Below are positions 1-11,017 of a stretch of DNA of 64,000 bases, in pieces. This DNA comes from Welwitschia mirabilis. Its lineage: Eukaryota > Gnetophyta > Gnetopsida > Welwitschiales. Within the stretch, counting starts at the first letter, position 1. Each line of letters opens with the position of its first letter. Below the pieces are notes generated by a model, which had not been told where the DNA came from, did no database searches, and saw only the letters and a list, made by a program, of their open reading frames with translations. Location of the stretch: assembly GCA_051453625.1 (NCBI GenBank), contig JBOZIK010000001.1, positions 35,193,982 to 35,257,981 of the forward strand. The letters run 5' to 3'. A program made the translations under genes and the position numbers.

Positions 1-686
1 TATGTAGATTGGTAATTGAATATCATTGTGTTCTGACTCTTCTAGAGGTGCTAGAGGTTGGAATTGATATAAAAGATGAGTCAAACTCTCTAACACATCA
101 TAGCTCTAAAGCCAACCTTACTAAAGAACTAATTTACAACTCACCTTTGGATAGTAGTTCTAATTAAAATAATGCTTTTCTTCTACTGGGCTGATTTAAT
201 GTGAAACAAATTTTGGTCATCCTCCATGAAATTTAGTGTAAAAAAAAATTTTGATATATGATAATATGATATGATCTTTTACTTATTTCATTTTTCTCTC
301 ATATGATATTTATGATCAGGTCTTAGTTTTAATTGATAATGTTTAATCATTCAAAGATTTTTTGAAATTTCTTTTTCAATGTCAATTCTAAAACTTTAAC
401 ATGCATTTTTAAATTTCAATGCATTCCTCTTAACTTTTTGAAAGGAACCGAGTTTAGAAGATAAGCAGACCACTACATTAGGGCTTTTTGGAGTAAGGTG
501 AAAAGAATTCTCTTCTATCTCTTTATGAATTATATATGGTTATGTTTTGTTTCTCTATACAAATCAAAATTGATTATGGTCATAATGCTACTTCTATATT
601 CATGATTTATGTATTTGGGTTTTTATCACCTTCATATAGCAAAATCTTCTTTCTAGTGTTTTTTTTAAAAGAAGCTAAATTGTTTG

Positions 687-1075
687 AGGCATGTATTTGG
701 TAAAATGCCACAAAACGGATTTGAAGGCATTTACATAATAAATCACCTTAAAATCCTTCTAAAACTTATTTGGGGCATGTTATTAGAGAAATGCCTTAAA
801 AGCTACTTTAAGGTGTTTTATATAGAAATGCCTCAAAATTCCTATTAAGGCATTTATCTAGTGAAGTTCCTCAAAAGGGCTTTTAAGAAATTCATTTAGA
901 AAATGCCTTAAAACACAGTTTAAGGCATTCTTATCTAGACGCCTTATAAATACCTTAAGAGCATATAGGCTTTTAAGGCATGGCTTGTTAAGGCCTTTTG
1001 TGAAGAAACACCTTAAAAGTATTTAAGGCATTTTTTAGTGCTTTTTAAATTGTTTTAGAAATGCATTAAAAGCCT
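687..1075. repeat. Array of short inverted motifs (AATGCCTTAA / TTAAGGCATT)
   Basis: About sixteen matches or near matches to AATGCCTTAA or its reverse complement lie within 390 bp, in alternating orientation (for example near 724, 790, 827, 846, 899, 919, 939, 970, 1022 and 1063). One member keeps an intact CG (gacgcctta near 939). The others look like the TG or CA products expected from deamination of AACGCCTTAA. Arrays of this kind occur in LTRs and in the subterminal regions of DNA transposons. I could not find the element's ends, so the host element is unknown. Bases 1-686 show no other recognisable feature. Confidence 0.7.
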
Positions 1076-1091
1076 ATAATTCTTCTAGTAT

Positions 1092-1345
1092 AAGTTTAAC
1101 AACAAATCCCAAACTTAATTTTCTTTTGTTTCAGTTTCATCATAGGATTGAAATACGTGTATTACTTCTATTTACTTATATTCAAATTATCCCTATGGAG
1201 GAACTATATAGTTGCTTACTTGGTCTTTATTAACATCTACCTTTATACTATAATAAATAAATTTTTAGTAAATAGATATTAGCACTATTATATCTCTAAT
1301 AATCTATTTATGACATGATCAATTACATCAAGGTTATAAAAAATC
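1092..1345. repeat. Dispersed repeat, member 1 (partner at 7745-7980)
   Basis: This block aligns along its length with 7745-7980. Shared features in the same order include a 'aaactta/attt' block, 'ataggatt(g/a)aa', a 'tctttattaacatctacctt' versus 'tttttattgatatttacctt' block, and 'ttacatcaagg' versus 'ctacatcaaag'. Both copies are heavily mutated and code for nothing I recognise. They are probably pieces of the same LTR retrotransposon internal region. Confidence 0.5.
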
Positions 1346-1631
1346 ATCAGCAATACAATACTATTTTCTTTATAAAATAACATGATTAATTCTATTAGAA
1401 GAAAAGTTTGTAACATTGGATACTAAATTTGATCTAAGGTCTTAAAATAAAGAGCATGTGTAATTATTGAAAAGGTAAATATTGAAAATAAAATGTTGGA
1501 TTTGGAGATACTTTTGTAATTACTTTTTTTAACTTATGTATTTGAAAATTTGTTTACTAATTTTTGAATTTTTATATATTAACTTAAAGAATAATTTTTT
1601 CTCCTAGCATTCTAATCCATTTTTAAAAAAT

Positions 1632-2186
1632 NNNNNNNNNNNNNNNNNNNNNNNNNNNNNNNNNNNNNNNNNNNNNNNNNNNNNNNNNNNNNNNNNNNNN
1701 NNNNNNNNNNNNNNNNNNNNNNNNNNNNNNNNNNNNNNNNNNNNNNNNNNNNNNNNNNNNNNNNNNNNNNNNNNNNNNNNNNNNNNNNNNNNNNNNNNNN
1801 NNNNNNNNNNNNNNNNNNNNNNNNNNNNNNNNNNNNNNNNNNNNNNNNNNNNNNNNNNNNNNNNNNNNNNNNNNNNNNNNNNNNNNNNNNNNNNNNNNNN
1901 NNNNNNNNNNNNNNNNNNNNNNNNNNNNNNNNNNNNNNNNNNNNNNNNNNNNNNNNNNNNNNNNNNNNNNNNNNNNNNNNNNNNNNNNNNNNNNNNNNNN
2001 NNNNNNNNNNNNNNNNNNNNNNNNNNNNNNNNNNNNNNNNNNNNNNNNNNNNNNNNNNNNNNNNNNNNNNNNNNNNNNNNNNNNNNNNNNNNNNNNNNNN
2101 NNNNNNNNNNNNNNNNNNNNNNNNNNNNNNNNNNNNNNNNNNNNNNNNNNNNNNNNNNNNNNNNNNNNNNNNNNNNNNNNNNNNNN
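1632..2186. other. Assembly gap (555 N)
   Basis: Unknown bases. The gap ends directly at a CT/TA microsatellite, which probably caused it. Confidence 1.
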
Positions 2187-2189
2187 CTT

Positions 2190-2193
<4 letters not shown>

Positions 2194-2220
<27 letters not shown>

Positions 2221-2256
2221 TTATATATATATATATATATAATATATATATATATT
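2194..2256. repeat. (CT)n followed by (TA)n microsatellite
   Basis: About 13 CT units run into a TA-rich run. Bases 2257-3724 hold only AT-rich DNA in which I recognise no gene or element; a poly-T run lies near 2829. Confidence 0.95.
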
Positions 2257-3724
2257 AATCATAATGTTCTATGAGAAAACACAACCACAAACATAATTTC
2301 ATTTTCTCTGAAAAGACTAGTAACACATCCAAACCATTGATAAACCTAAACACTCTAATGATCCAACTTTGCCTTCTCAACTTTAAAATATTCTCAATTT
2401 TATTTTTCCTTCCATCACCCTTATAAGTATAGTGATCTACTAATTCTATAATCAAACTTGCATCCACCACATAGCCTCTTATTCCTCTTTTAGTTGATAC
2501 TATTACCTGTCATAACTTTTAGCATCATCATTTATGCAGTTTCTGCAAGCATCTTCTTCTTATAGTTTTATCATACATGTCTTAATCCTTTTCATAGTTA
2601 GGGCATGTTACTTATCTTACAAATTTTTATTTTTTTGCATATCTTTCATAAACTATTTATTGAAATCTCTCTCTTTTATTACATTTTTTTAAACTTAACT
2701 TGACCACTTCTTATTTCATCTTCCTCGCTCTCTACCATTACTCTATATTTTTTTGTTTTTTTCCTGATTTTTACAAAATGATGAGTAAGAGTTAAGTTGC
2801 TTTTATTGAGGGAGAAATCTTTAGCCTTTTTTTTTTTTTTTTGATATTTTTTACTTCATCTTACATTGTCAAAATCAAAACTAAAGGATGAAACTATTTG
2901 CTAAAAGAGGCTAATTCATTTTACTACCCTAAGAAAGTACTTAAAAATTTTATAAGAATGTCCAATTTGATGATGAAGACTCTTATGTAATCCATTCATG
3001 TACTTAAGACACTTCCCTTTTTATTTCTTTAACTAATTCTAATGTAATCTTAGGGGTAGATTACTCAAATCATCTTTCATTTTATTTAGTAAAAAATTGA
3101 AATATTATTCTCACACCTTGGATTTAGAGTACGCTTCTAATTAAAAATGGTGTTCTACCATGTAAGTTTTTACATAAAATCCAACTTGATTTATTTTGAT
3201 TTATCATTCATAATGTTTTACCTACATTACATGTCACTGATGTTTATAGTAACCATTTACATCTCATTAAAATGATCTAGAAAAATAGACCATTTAACAT
3301 AACTAAAGTGTTAATTGAAATCATTATAAACCACCTAGGACATAAAGTCAACATTAATTTATCTTTTCTTATTTTAAGCATCATCAGTAATACCCTTTAC
3401 CAAACATTAGATTATAAAGGTTAGGAGATAGGTTATATAAAAACCATCACATCCTATAAGATTTTTCAAGTACAAAAGTACCAAAATACTAATTGGATAC
3501 CAGGGAAATAGCAAGAGTAGTATGAAGAGTAAAAAATAGCAGCAAGAAAAAAAAAATTCATTATGATCCTATTGAGTTAGTATTTGCCAAGTTGATGTCA
3601 AACTAACATTTTCTATTTAGTAAAACATGTTGTATCTTATGCAAAAAATATTAATCTTTAGAGGTTAGAAGCAAAAATAATTTATCATAAATATTTTCTA
3701 AACTTGATAGTTTTCATACCATTT

Positions 3725-4860
3725 AAAGGATCAACTGGATTCCTAAATGATCAACTGAACCTAAATCATAAACTATCACAAACTAATTATAGATGGATTA
3801 ACTAGATTCCTAAGGAATTGACTAGACCTGAGCATCAAATATTTTACATCTGATCATCAAGAAATTAACTAGATTCAGAGGGTTTTACTAGACTTAGAGT
3901 GAAATATTTCCATCCTTTATCAATAAGGGGTTAACTGGACTTTTAAGGGATTGATCGGACCTCGGTCATAAATACTATTTTTCATTTTCCTAGGCATTGG
4001 AAAAACCAAATAAACATGTAAGTGATTAGACATGCAGTCAACCAGATCTTGAGAGATCAACCGAACATGAAACCATAAGAAACAAGGGTTGACTGAAAGA
4101 AGATCAAGGTGACCAACTTCAATAATAGTATCAAATAATTTAACTAGACATTTCGAGGGGCCAACTAGCCATAATGGAAATGGAATTTTTCTAGTCATTT
4201 GAATACTTGTTTTTTATTCATTGGGATAAGCTTTTAACTTGTAAAAACCCTAAAAAGCTTCTCCTATATATTTTTCAAGAGTCAAAATCATTGTATCATT
4301 TTTGGAAATCATTATAGTACTCATTAGCACATCCTCTATTTCACCAAAGATGAACAAATAGTTATTGTAATCATTTATACTTGGTCACTCAGGTGCACTA
4401 TACATTTATAGATTATACTATCATCTCAAGCAGTGTAGCAATATCATTCTTGAGCTAGAGACCTTGTGGAACCTATGCATTATGTCATGTCATTGTCATT
4501 GCATTGCATTATTTTTAAGAATTGAGACTAAGCCTCAGAAAAGTCCAATTATAAAGGTTACAGATAAACCTAGATATTACCTAGAAAGTGATTAACAAAG
4601 ATCTGTATTAGAATTGGGTAGAAGCTAATCACCAGGAGTGGAGTAGGGGATTTCTTGAATCATTATAAATCCTGTGATCATCTTTATTGGTATTTTTGTG
4701 CTTTTATTTCTTTACTTTTATATTATTTTTAGTTCTTCATTTGCACAAATATTTTAGTATTTATTTTTTTTATGGAGATAGCTAGGAATATATTTACTTA
4801 ATTTTTTAAATTGTATTCATGCTCCCCCTTCTTTTTTCCCCCACAAGGTTCTAGATCCTT
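3725..4860 (+). mobile_element. Copia-type LTR (SIRE/Maximus-like), plus orientation
   Basis: The order of landmarks resembles the LTRs of plant SIRE/Maximus copia elements. First comes an array of short motifs (3728-4170). Then comes a TATA-like ctcctatata at 4261, a tgtaaaaaccct stretch just before it, and late in the LTR the stretch agtggagtaggggatttctt followed by gaatcattataaatcctgtg (about 4637-4673). A C-rich tcatgctcccccttctt closes it near 4830. I infer that this is one LTR of an old element. I cannot tell whether it is the 5' or 3' LTR, and its left end is not resolved. Bases 4861-5940 hold no feature I recognise. Confidence 0.5.
3728..4170. repeat. Array of GGTCAACTGGA-like motifs
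   Basis: About thirteen variants of G(G/A)TCAACTGGA or its complement lie in 440 bp, at about 3728, 3749, 3795, 3815, 3864, 3882, 3928, 3949, 4035, 4057, 4086, 4110 and 4158. Two keep a CG dinucleotide (gatcggacc near 3952, gatcaaccgaac near 4057). The probable ancestral core is the palindrome GGTCGACC. Confidence 0.65.
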
Positions 4861-5939
4861 TAGATCCTTATTCTATTCATTCTATTTCTTCATGCATAAC
4901 TCTATATGTACCTTTAACAACTTATTGTAAGACAAGGAGCCAATTGAACAATCTTCTCATTCTTTTCTTTCTTCTTCTTTTTCTCAAAATTCATACTCTT
5001 ACTCTTATTCATCTAGTAAAACATTTTTGGATTAGATACCATAAGAGCATAAGAGATGGATTAATAAGTTATGGGGCTAAATTAAAAAAAATTATCAAGT
5101 GTCAAAAGGACATATCATGAAAGCAACAGGAAATGAATGGAAAATTAAAATTATTAATCTCTCATAGAAATGTTTTAATTAAAATTGCATTTTATTGTAT
5201 GCATTATAGTATGTTGAAGTATTTTACAAGTATGTTTTATTAAAATGTTTTTTTATTTAGTTTGAAGTGTTTACATTATAATGTTTGTTAGTTTGAAGTA
5301 TGTTGCATTAAGTGATTTTCTAGCTTGTAGTATAAAAATCCATGTAATGAAAATTTTTCCTTTCAAAAAATTAACTTATTCTCAAAAGAACTGTATAAAA
5401 GTTTTCTATCTTTTTTAACATTAATGATAAAGTTCAATTTTGATTAGAAGGTATGATATCCATTTTTCAATGAATTTTGCTAATTTTGATGCCTTATTTA
5501 TTCAAAAATAATTAAAATTCTTTGAAAAGTTAAATTATTTTCATACTTAAATATTTTTCTTAGACATTTTTTTAATGTTGATCATTGCTTTATTAATGTT
5601 TTTACTAAGAAATTGGTAAATGTTTAGTTAAGGGTGCATTTACATGCAAAAATTAAAATTCAAACTAAGTATATGTAATTAATTTATCTTAGGCAAAGAT
5701 AATCAATAATCATTTTTATCACAAAATTATGTCTTCTACCATTTTATATGTTATTTTTAAAATTATGAACTTTCCCATAACAATTTTAGATTAATTTTTG
5801 CCTTCTCAAAGACATGTTAAAAATTGAAGAAAATCCAAAAGAAAATGTTGATGTTACTATATAAACAATTAATGCTATCAGTGTTTTAGATCAGAATTGG
5901 TGTATTATGAAATTCATTACATTCCTCTTATAGACTTAG

Positions 5940-7744
5940 TAAGACATTAAATTAAACATCATGATTAAATTCTATTATACATGGCAGAGGTGCAAATTGA
6001 CATGTGATAATAACATGTGGTAGTAACAAGTATGAGGATATGGAAGACCGATGGCAATATCATCTAGTAGTAATAGCATCATCATCCAAAGGCCATGTCA
6101 TCACCAATTTCACGAGAAAATAAATAATTCTTTTGAAAATTGCATCGCAAAAGTTGTAACCTCCATAATTATAACCACCCAAAGTATAACCTTTTCTTTT
6201 TGTAACTAATACTAATCACTAAAAGTCAAAGGCTTGTAACCTTATTCAATTCTTCCCTTACTTATAATAGAGCCTTGTCTTCCATTATGAAGTATCTTTT
6301 ATTGGAGTAAAACATAGTGAAATATTTTGAGCATTAGGTTAACATGACTTTTTAAGCACCTTTGTTGGTAGTAGACCTATCCTGAGACTAGTTCAAGGAG
6401 TTTGTATTAGCTTCATCTTTCTCATTTAATGTAATGTATTTTCCTCATTTACTTCTAGGGTGGTTGTTCATTATTTTATTTTAGTGTATGTAATTAGTAC
6501 TTTTAATCCTTGAATAATATTATTCCTTNNNNNNNNNNNNNNNNNNNNNNNNNNNNNNNNNNNNNNNNNNNNNNNNNNNNNNNNNNNNNNNNNNNNNNNN
6601 NNNNNNNNNNNNNNNNNNNNNNNNNNNNNNNNNNNNNNNNNNNNNNNNNNNNNNNNNNNNNNNNNNNNNNNNNNNNNNNNNNNNNNNNNNNNNNNNNNNN
6701 NNNNNNNNNNNNNNNNNNNNNNNNNNNNNNNNNNNNNNNNNNNNNNNNNNNNNNNNNNNNNNNNNNNNNNNNNNNNNNNNNNNNNNNNNNNNNNNNNNNN
6801 NNNNNNNNNNNNNNNNNNNNNNNNNNNNNNNNNNNNNNNNNNNNNNNNNNNNNNNNNNNNNNNNNNNNNNNNNNNNNNNNNNNNNNNNNNNNNNNNNNNN
6901 NNNNNNNNNNNNNNNNNNNNNNNNNNNNNNNNNNNNNNNNNNNNNNNNNNNNNNNNNNNNNNNNNNNNNNNNNNNNNNNNNNNNNNNNNNNNNNNNNNNN
7001 NNNNNNNNNNNNNNNNNNNNNNNNNNNNNNNNNNNNNNNNNNNNNNNNNNNNNNNNNNNNNNNNNNNNNNNNNNNNNNNNNNNNNNNNNNNNNNNNNNNN
7101 NNNNNNNNNNNNNNNNNNNNNNNNNNNNNNNNNNNNNNNNNNNNNNNNNNNNNNNNNNNNNNNNNNNNNNNNNNNNNNNNNNNNNNNNNNNNNNNNNNNN
7201 NNNNNNNNNNNNNNNNNNNNNNNNNNNNNNNNNNNNNNNNNNNNNNNNNNNNNNNNNNNNNNNNNNNNNNNNNNNNNNNNNNNNNNNNNNNNNNNNNNNN
7301 NNNNNNNNNNNNNNNNNNNNNNNNNNNNNNNNNNNNNNNNNNNNNNNNNNNNNNNNNNNNNNNNNNNNNNNNNAGATATTGCATGTAATCAGTACTTATA
7401 ATCCTTAAGTGAGTCTACATTGTTAAGTTCTTTTGATATGGAGTGAATTTTATAAAGTTAAGTTATGAGTTATAGTTACTTTTATATTATATGTTTTAAG
7501 TATAATTGTCCTTACTTTTTATGTTTATGAAGGAATATGAAGAATCGAGATGACATTTAAATTCACCAACATTCATGTGATGAATGATATTACATCACCA
7601 CACTTAAGCCATCATGACTTAGTAATTTGAGCTTATGTTTTAGGAATTACAGGATATTATTAGAGTTCAGATATGGTATTGGATAAGTTAATCTAAATCT
7701 TTGAATCTTGTTTAATTTCTTACATCACCCATCTAAGTTCCTCG
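5940..7744. other. Possible gypsy LTR region with an 845-N gap
   Basis: The sequence has a TATA-like ttataatagagccttgtctt at about 6262 and a conserved-looking tail (taatgtatttt...ttacttctagg), as in gypsy LTRs. It is broken by N from 6529 to 7373. The two gap flanks are similar to each other (gtaattagtacttttaatcc against gtaatcagtacttataatcc). It lies upstream of the plus-strand gypsy RT at 9690 and may be its 5' LTR. I could not define ends, so this is only an inference. Confidence 0.3.
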
Positions 7745-7980
7745 AAAAAAAAATCTCAAACTTTAATTTATTTTATTCTAATTTTATTATAGGATTAAAT
7801 AATTGTGTTACTCTTTTTTAAGTTTTATCCTAAGTATTCCTATGAAATAACAATAGTAGGTTCTCATTTGGTTTTTATTGATATTTACCTTTATATTACA
7901 ACTAATAGACTTTTAGCAAATAATAAAGCATATCAAAGTCAAGTTCCACTACATCAAAGAGTTATACTTAGAAGGATTCA
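7745..7980. repeat. Dispersed repeat, member 2 (partner at 1092-1345)
   Basis: Direct-orientation partner of the block at 1092-1345 (see there). A 67-codon open frame across it has no recognisable product. Bases 7981-9680 are AT-rich and hold nothing I can identify; they may be the decayed gag-protease part of the gypsy element whose RT follows. Confidence 0.5.
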
Positions 7981-9689
7981 TCTAACTGAGTTATGTAAAT
8001 ATCAATAGAAAATATCAAATGGACTTACAAAATGGATTAAAGAAAATAAATTTTAGTAATCATAGAATCCCTACAAATAAAACATAAAAACCTAGAAGTT
8101 TAAGGGATAATATTAGATAAAATCATGTTAATAATAAATCATTTACATAACATATTTCATTCCCACAAATAGGTCTATTTCATCTAATAAAAGAAGACTC
8201 TAAGTCATTATGTTTGTATAAGTAATAACTTAAGATAATTACTTTTAATGAAGCATCACAACTATTTAAAAGTTGCTTTGTGAAGAGTTACATCTTTTTT
8301 TATAATTTATAAACTGTACTATGTTACATTAAATGTATTTAATTTAGTTGTAGTTCATTCATTTTTTAATTCATTTAGTTGACTTTATAAAATGTGTTTC
8401 ATAAAAATTAAATTATTATGCTCTCTTATATTTTATTTCATGTTTCATTAAGTTTCTTATATTTTTTTTGCTTCTTCATATAAAATCTTAACATAAGAAT
8501 GAAAAAACAATAAAGTAGAAACCATTTATAAATAGCCAAATATACTTTTAAAATGCAAAAATGATAAAATGTTTTCATGAATTGATACGTTTTTTTCAAG
8601 ATATTTATAAACGGATTTTCTAAAGCTATGTACCCATGATTCTGATAATTAAGAAATATATAGTTTTGACATTGATAAAGCTAAAAAATCATGATTTCAA
8701 CAAATTAAAAGTAAGCATAGTAGAAGAAACCATTTTAACAAATAGGCAGTTTTCAAATAAAATGTGATACAAGTAGTTTTATCATTAGAGGAGTGTAAAA
8801 CTAAGAATAAAATCTTCTATAATTATGTAGTTAGAAATTAAATGAAGATAATATAACATATTTAATTTTTGAAAAATAACTTTACACAAATGTCCAAGCA
8901 TTAAAATATTAAAACACTATTTACTTCATAAAGTGCTAATTTTATTTTTAGATCATAAATATTTACAATATCTCATTAGGAAAAATAAATTAAGTGAAAA
9001 TAAAGAAAAATGGATAGAAAAATATTCAAGAATACAAGTTTATAATTAAGCATAGAAAAGATACATCTCATCAAGTGGTTGATTTTTTATGAAGACAACA
9101 TTACCTGAAAACTTTTAATTAAGAAAATATATATTATTTTAATCATTTGAATAATTCATATAAAGAGGAGTAAGATTTTTACAATGTATAAAAGGAATTA
9201 TAGACTAAGTATCTTAGTTTATAGATAGTAATACTTATTTGTGATAACAACAACAATAGAATTAATCACTCTTTATCTAATCAAACCATAAGAATCTCAA
9301 ACATATGATTTCTAATTTCCTAAATAAGAAGATTTAAGAAAGTGATACTACTTAAGTCTTATAATTAGCATAAGGATAATAACAATTTAAAAAGAAAATA
9401 TGGATAGCTATCTAAGAAAGTTTGTTAATAATTAATTATTAAAATTAATAAATAATAAAACTATTTTATTTTTAAGTAATTTTAATTTAATTCATAAATT
9501 TATTTCACCTAAAATAATCAGATGATTTAAAAATAAAACTTTAATATAAAATTTGAACATAACATAGAATTAATTTCTATAACACAATTATATCTTGAGC
9601 ATATTATTGATTCTTAAGAGTAGAGTTAAAAAAGAAATATTTAAAGCAAGTGTATCAACTTGAAGCATGTCTATGTTATTTTTAAAAAT

Positions 9690-9979
9690 AAAGGGAAAAC
9701 CCCTTAGACCATGCTTAAATTATAGAAAGATAAATAAGGTAATTATAAATAATAAGTACTCCTTATCAGTCATTGATGGTTTGTTGAACCAATTGTAAGG
9801 GTTAGCATTCTTACTTAAAATTAACCTAAACTATATTTATTACTAAGTTATGATTAATGAAGAAAAAATATCCTAAACTTTTAGATGTGCTATGAACATA
9901 ACACGTTTACTATGATGTCTTTTTTATTCACTAATTATAATGGTTCATGTGGAATCCATAGAAAAATAATAAAGAAAGC

Positions 9980-10056
<77 letters not shown>

Positions 10057-10365
10057 ACNNNNNNNNNNNNNNNNNNNNNNNNNNNNNNNNNNNNNNNNNN
10101 NNNNNNNNNNNNNNNNNNNNNNNNNNNNNNNNNNNNNNNNNNNNNNNNNNNNNNNNNNCACACACACATACACACACAAACTTAGTAATGAAATAAATAA
10201 TCAAATATAATATATCTTGCTTAAGGGTTTACTTGAACTCTTTAAGTTCTTATTTATAAATTAGTTAAATATGTATTCAAATAAATTAAATGATAAAGAA
10301 ATAGAAAACTCACAAGGCACATAAGAAATACCTTAGGATTCATTATAATCATGTAAGAACACTTG
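9690..10365 (+). pseudogene. Ty3/gypsy reverse transcriptase remnant (chromovirus-like)
   Basis: A plus-strand frame reads KPLRPCLNYRKINKV, followed by a NKYSLSVIDGLLNQL stretch, then KINLNYIYY. This is the classic gypsy RT block (R.C.DYR.LN..T..N.YPLP.ID.L...G...FSKIDL..GYHQ). A shifted frame continues with YEHNTFTMMSF and FTNYNGS, matching the 'YEF.VMPFGL.NAP' block. After the (AC)n tract and a gap, another frame gives THKAHKKYLRI near 10305, which fits the 'H..HL..V' helix after the YxDD box. The YxDD box itself is not visible and may lie in the gap. Several stops and frame changes show a dead copy. The integrase part could not be found downstream. Confidence 0.75.
9982..10180. repeat. (AC)n microsatellite with 100-N gap
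   Basis: About 38 AC units, then a gap (10059-10158), then more AC. It sits inside the decayed gypsy RT, so it expanded after or during decay. Confidence 0.95.
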
Positions 10366-10459
10366 TAAGATAATCAAAGTCAGCTTAATATAATATACTA
10401 TCAAAAGGAAAAATTTATGACATAGATGTATTAATGTAAGGTGCTAAGATAATGCATTA

Positions 10460-10473
10460 CGCGCGCGCGCGCG

Positions 10474-10531
<58 letters not shown>
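10460..10531. repeat. (CG)n-(AC)n alternating purine-pyrimidine tract
   Basis: About nine CG units run directly into about 27 AC units, followed by a gap (10549-10944) and another (AC)n tract. The whole tract alternates purine and pyrimidine. Confidence 0.95.
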
Positions 10532-10534
<3 letters not shown>

Positions 10535-10944
10535 ATTGATATACATTCNNNNNNNNNNNNNNNNNNNNNNNNNNNNNNNNNNNNNNNNNNNNNNNNNNNN
10601 NNNNNNNNNNNNNNNNNNNNNNNNNNNNNNNNNNNNNNNNNNNNNNNNNNNNNNNNNNNNNNNNNNNNNNNNNNNNNNNNNNNNNNNNNNNNNNNNNNNN
10701 NNNNNNNNNNNNNNNNNNNNNNNNNNNNNNNNNNNNNNNNNNNNNNNNNNNNNNNNNNNNNNNNNNNNNNNNNNNNNNNNNNNNNNNNNNNNNNNNNNNN
10801 NNNNNNNNNNNNNNNNNNNNNNNNNNNNNNNNNNNNNNNNNNNNNNNNNNNNNNNNNNNNNNNNNNNNNNNNNNNNNNNNNNNNNNNNNNNNNNNNNNNN
10901 NNNNNNNNNNNNNNNNNNNNNNNNNNNNNNNNNNNNNNNNNNNN

Positions 10945-11015
<71 letters not shown>
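10945..11015. repeat. (AC)n microsatellite
   Basis: About 35 AC units directly after a 396-N gap. It probably belongs to the same locus as 10460-10531. Confidence 0.95.

Positions 11016-11017
<2 letters not shown>

Noticed and set aside
471-1040. CACTA transposon bounded by CACTA (471) and TAGTG (1035)
   Set aside because: The five-base ends alone are weak, there is no extended terminal inverted repeat, and no target duplication was found.
6503-7388. Long open frames across N runs (also at 10431-11048, 21850-22515, 25471-26394 and 36616-36813)
   Set aside because: They consist almost wholly of unknown bases.
9885-10204. Cys-Val or Thr-His repeat proteins from the (AC)n tracts
   Set aside because: Translations of dinucleotide repeats, not genes.
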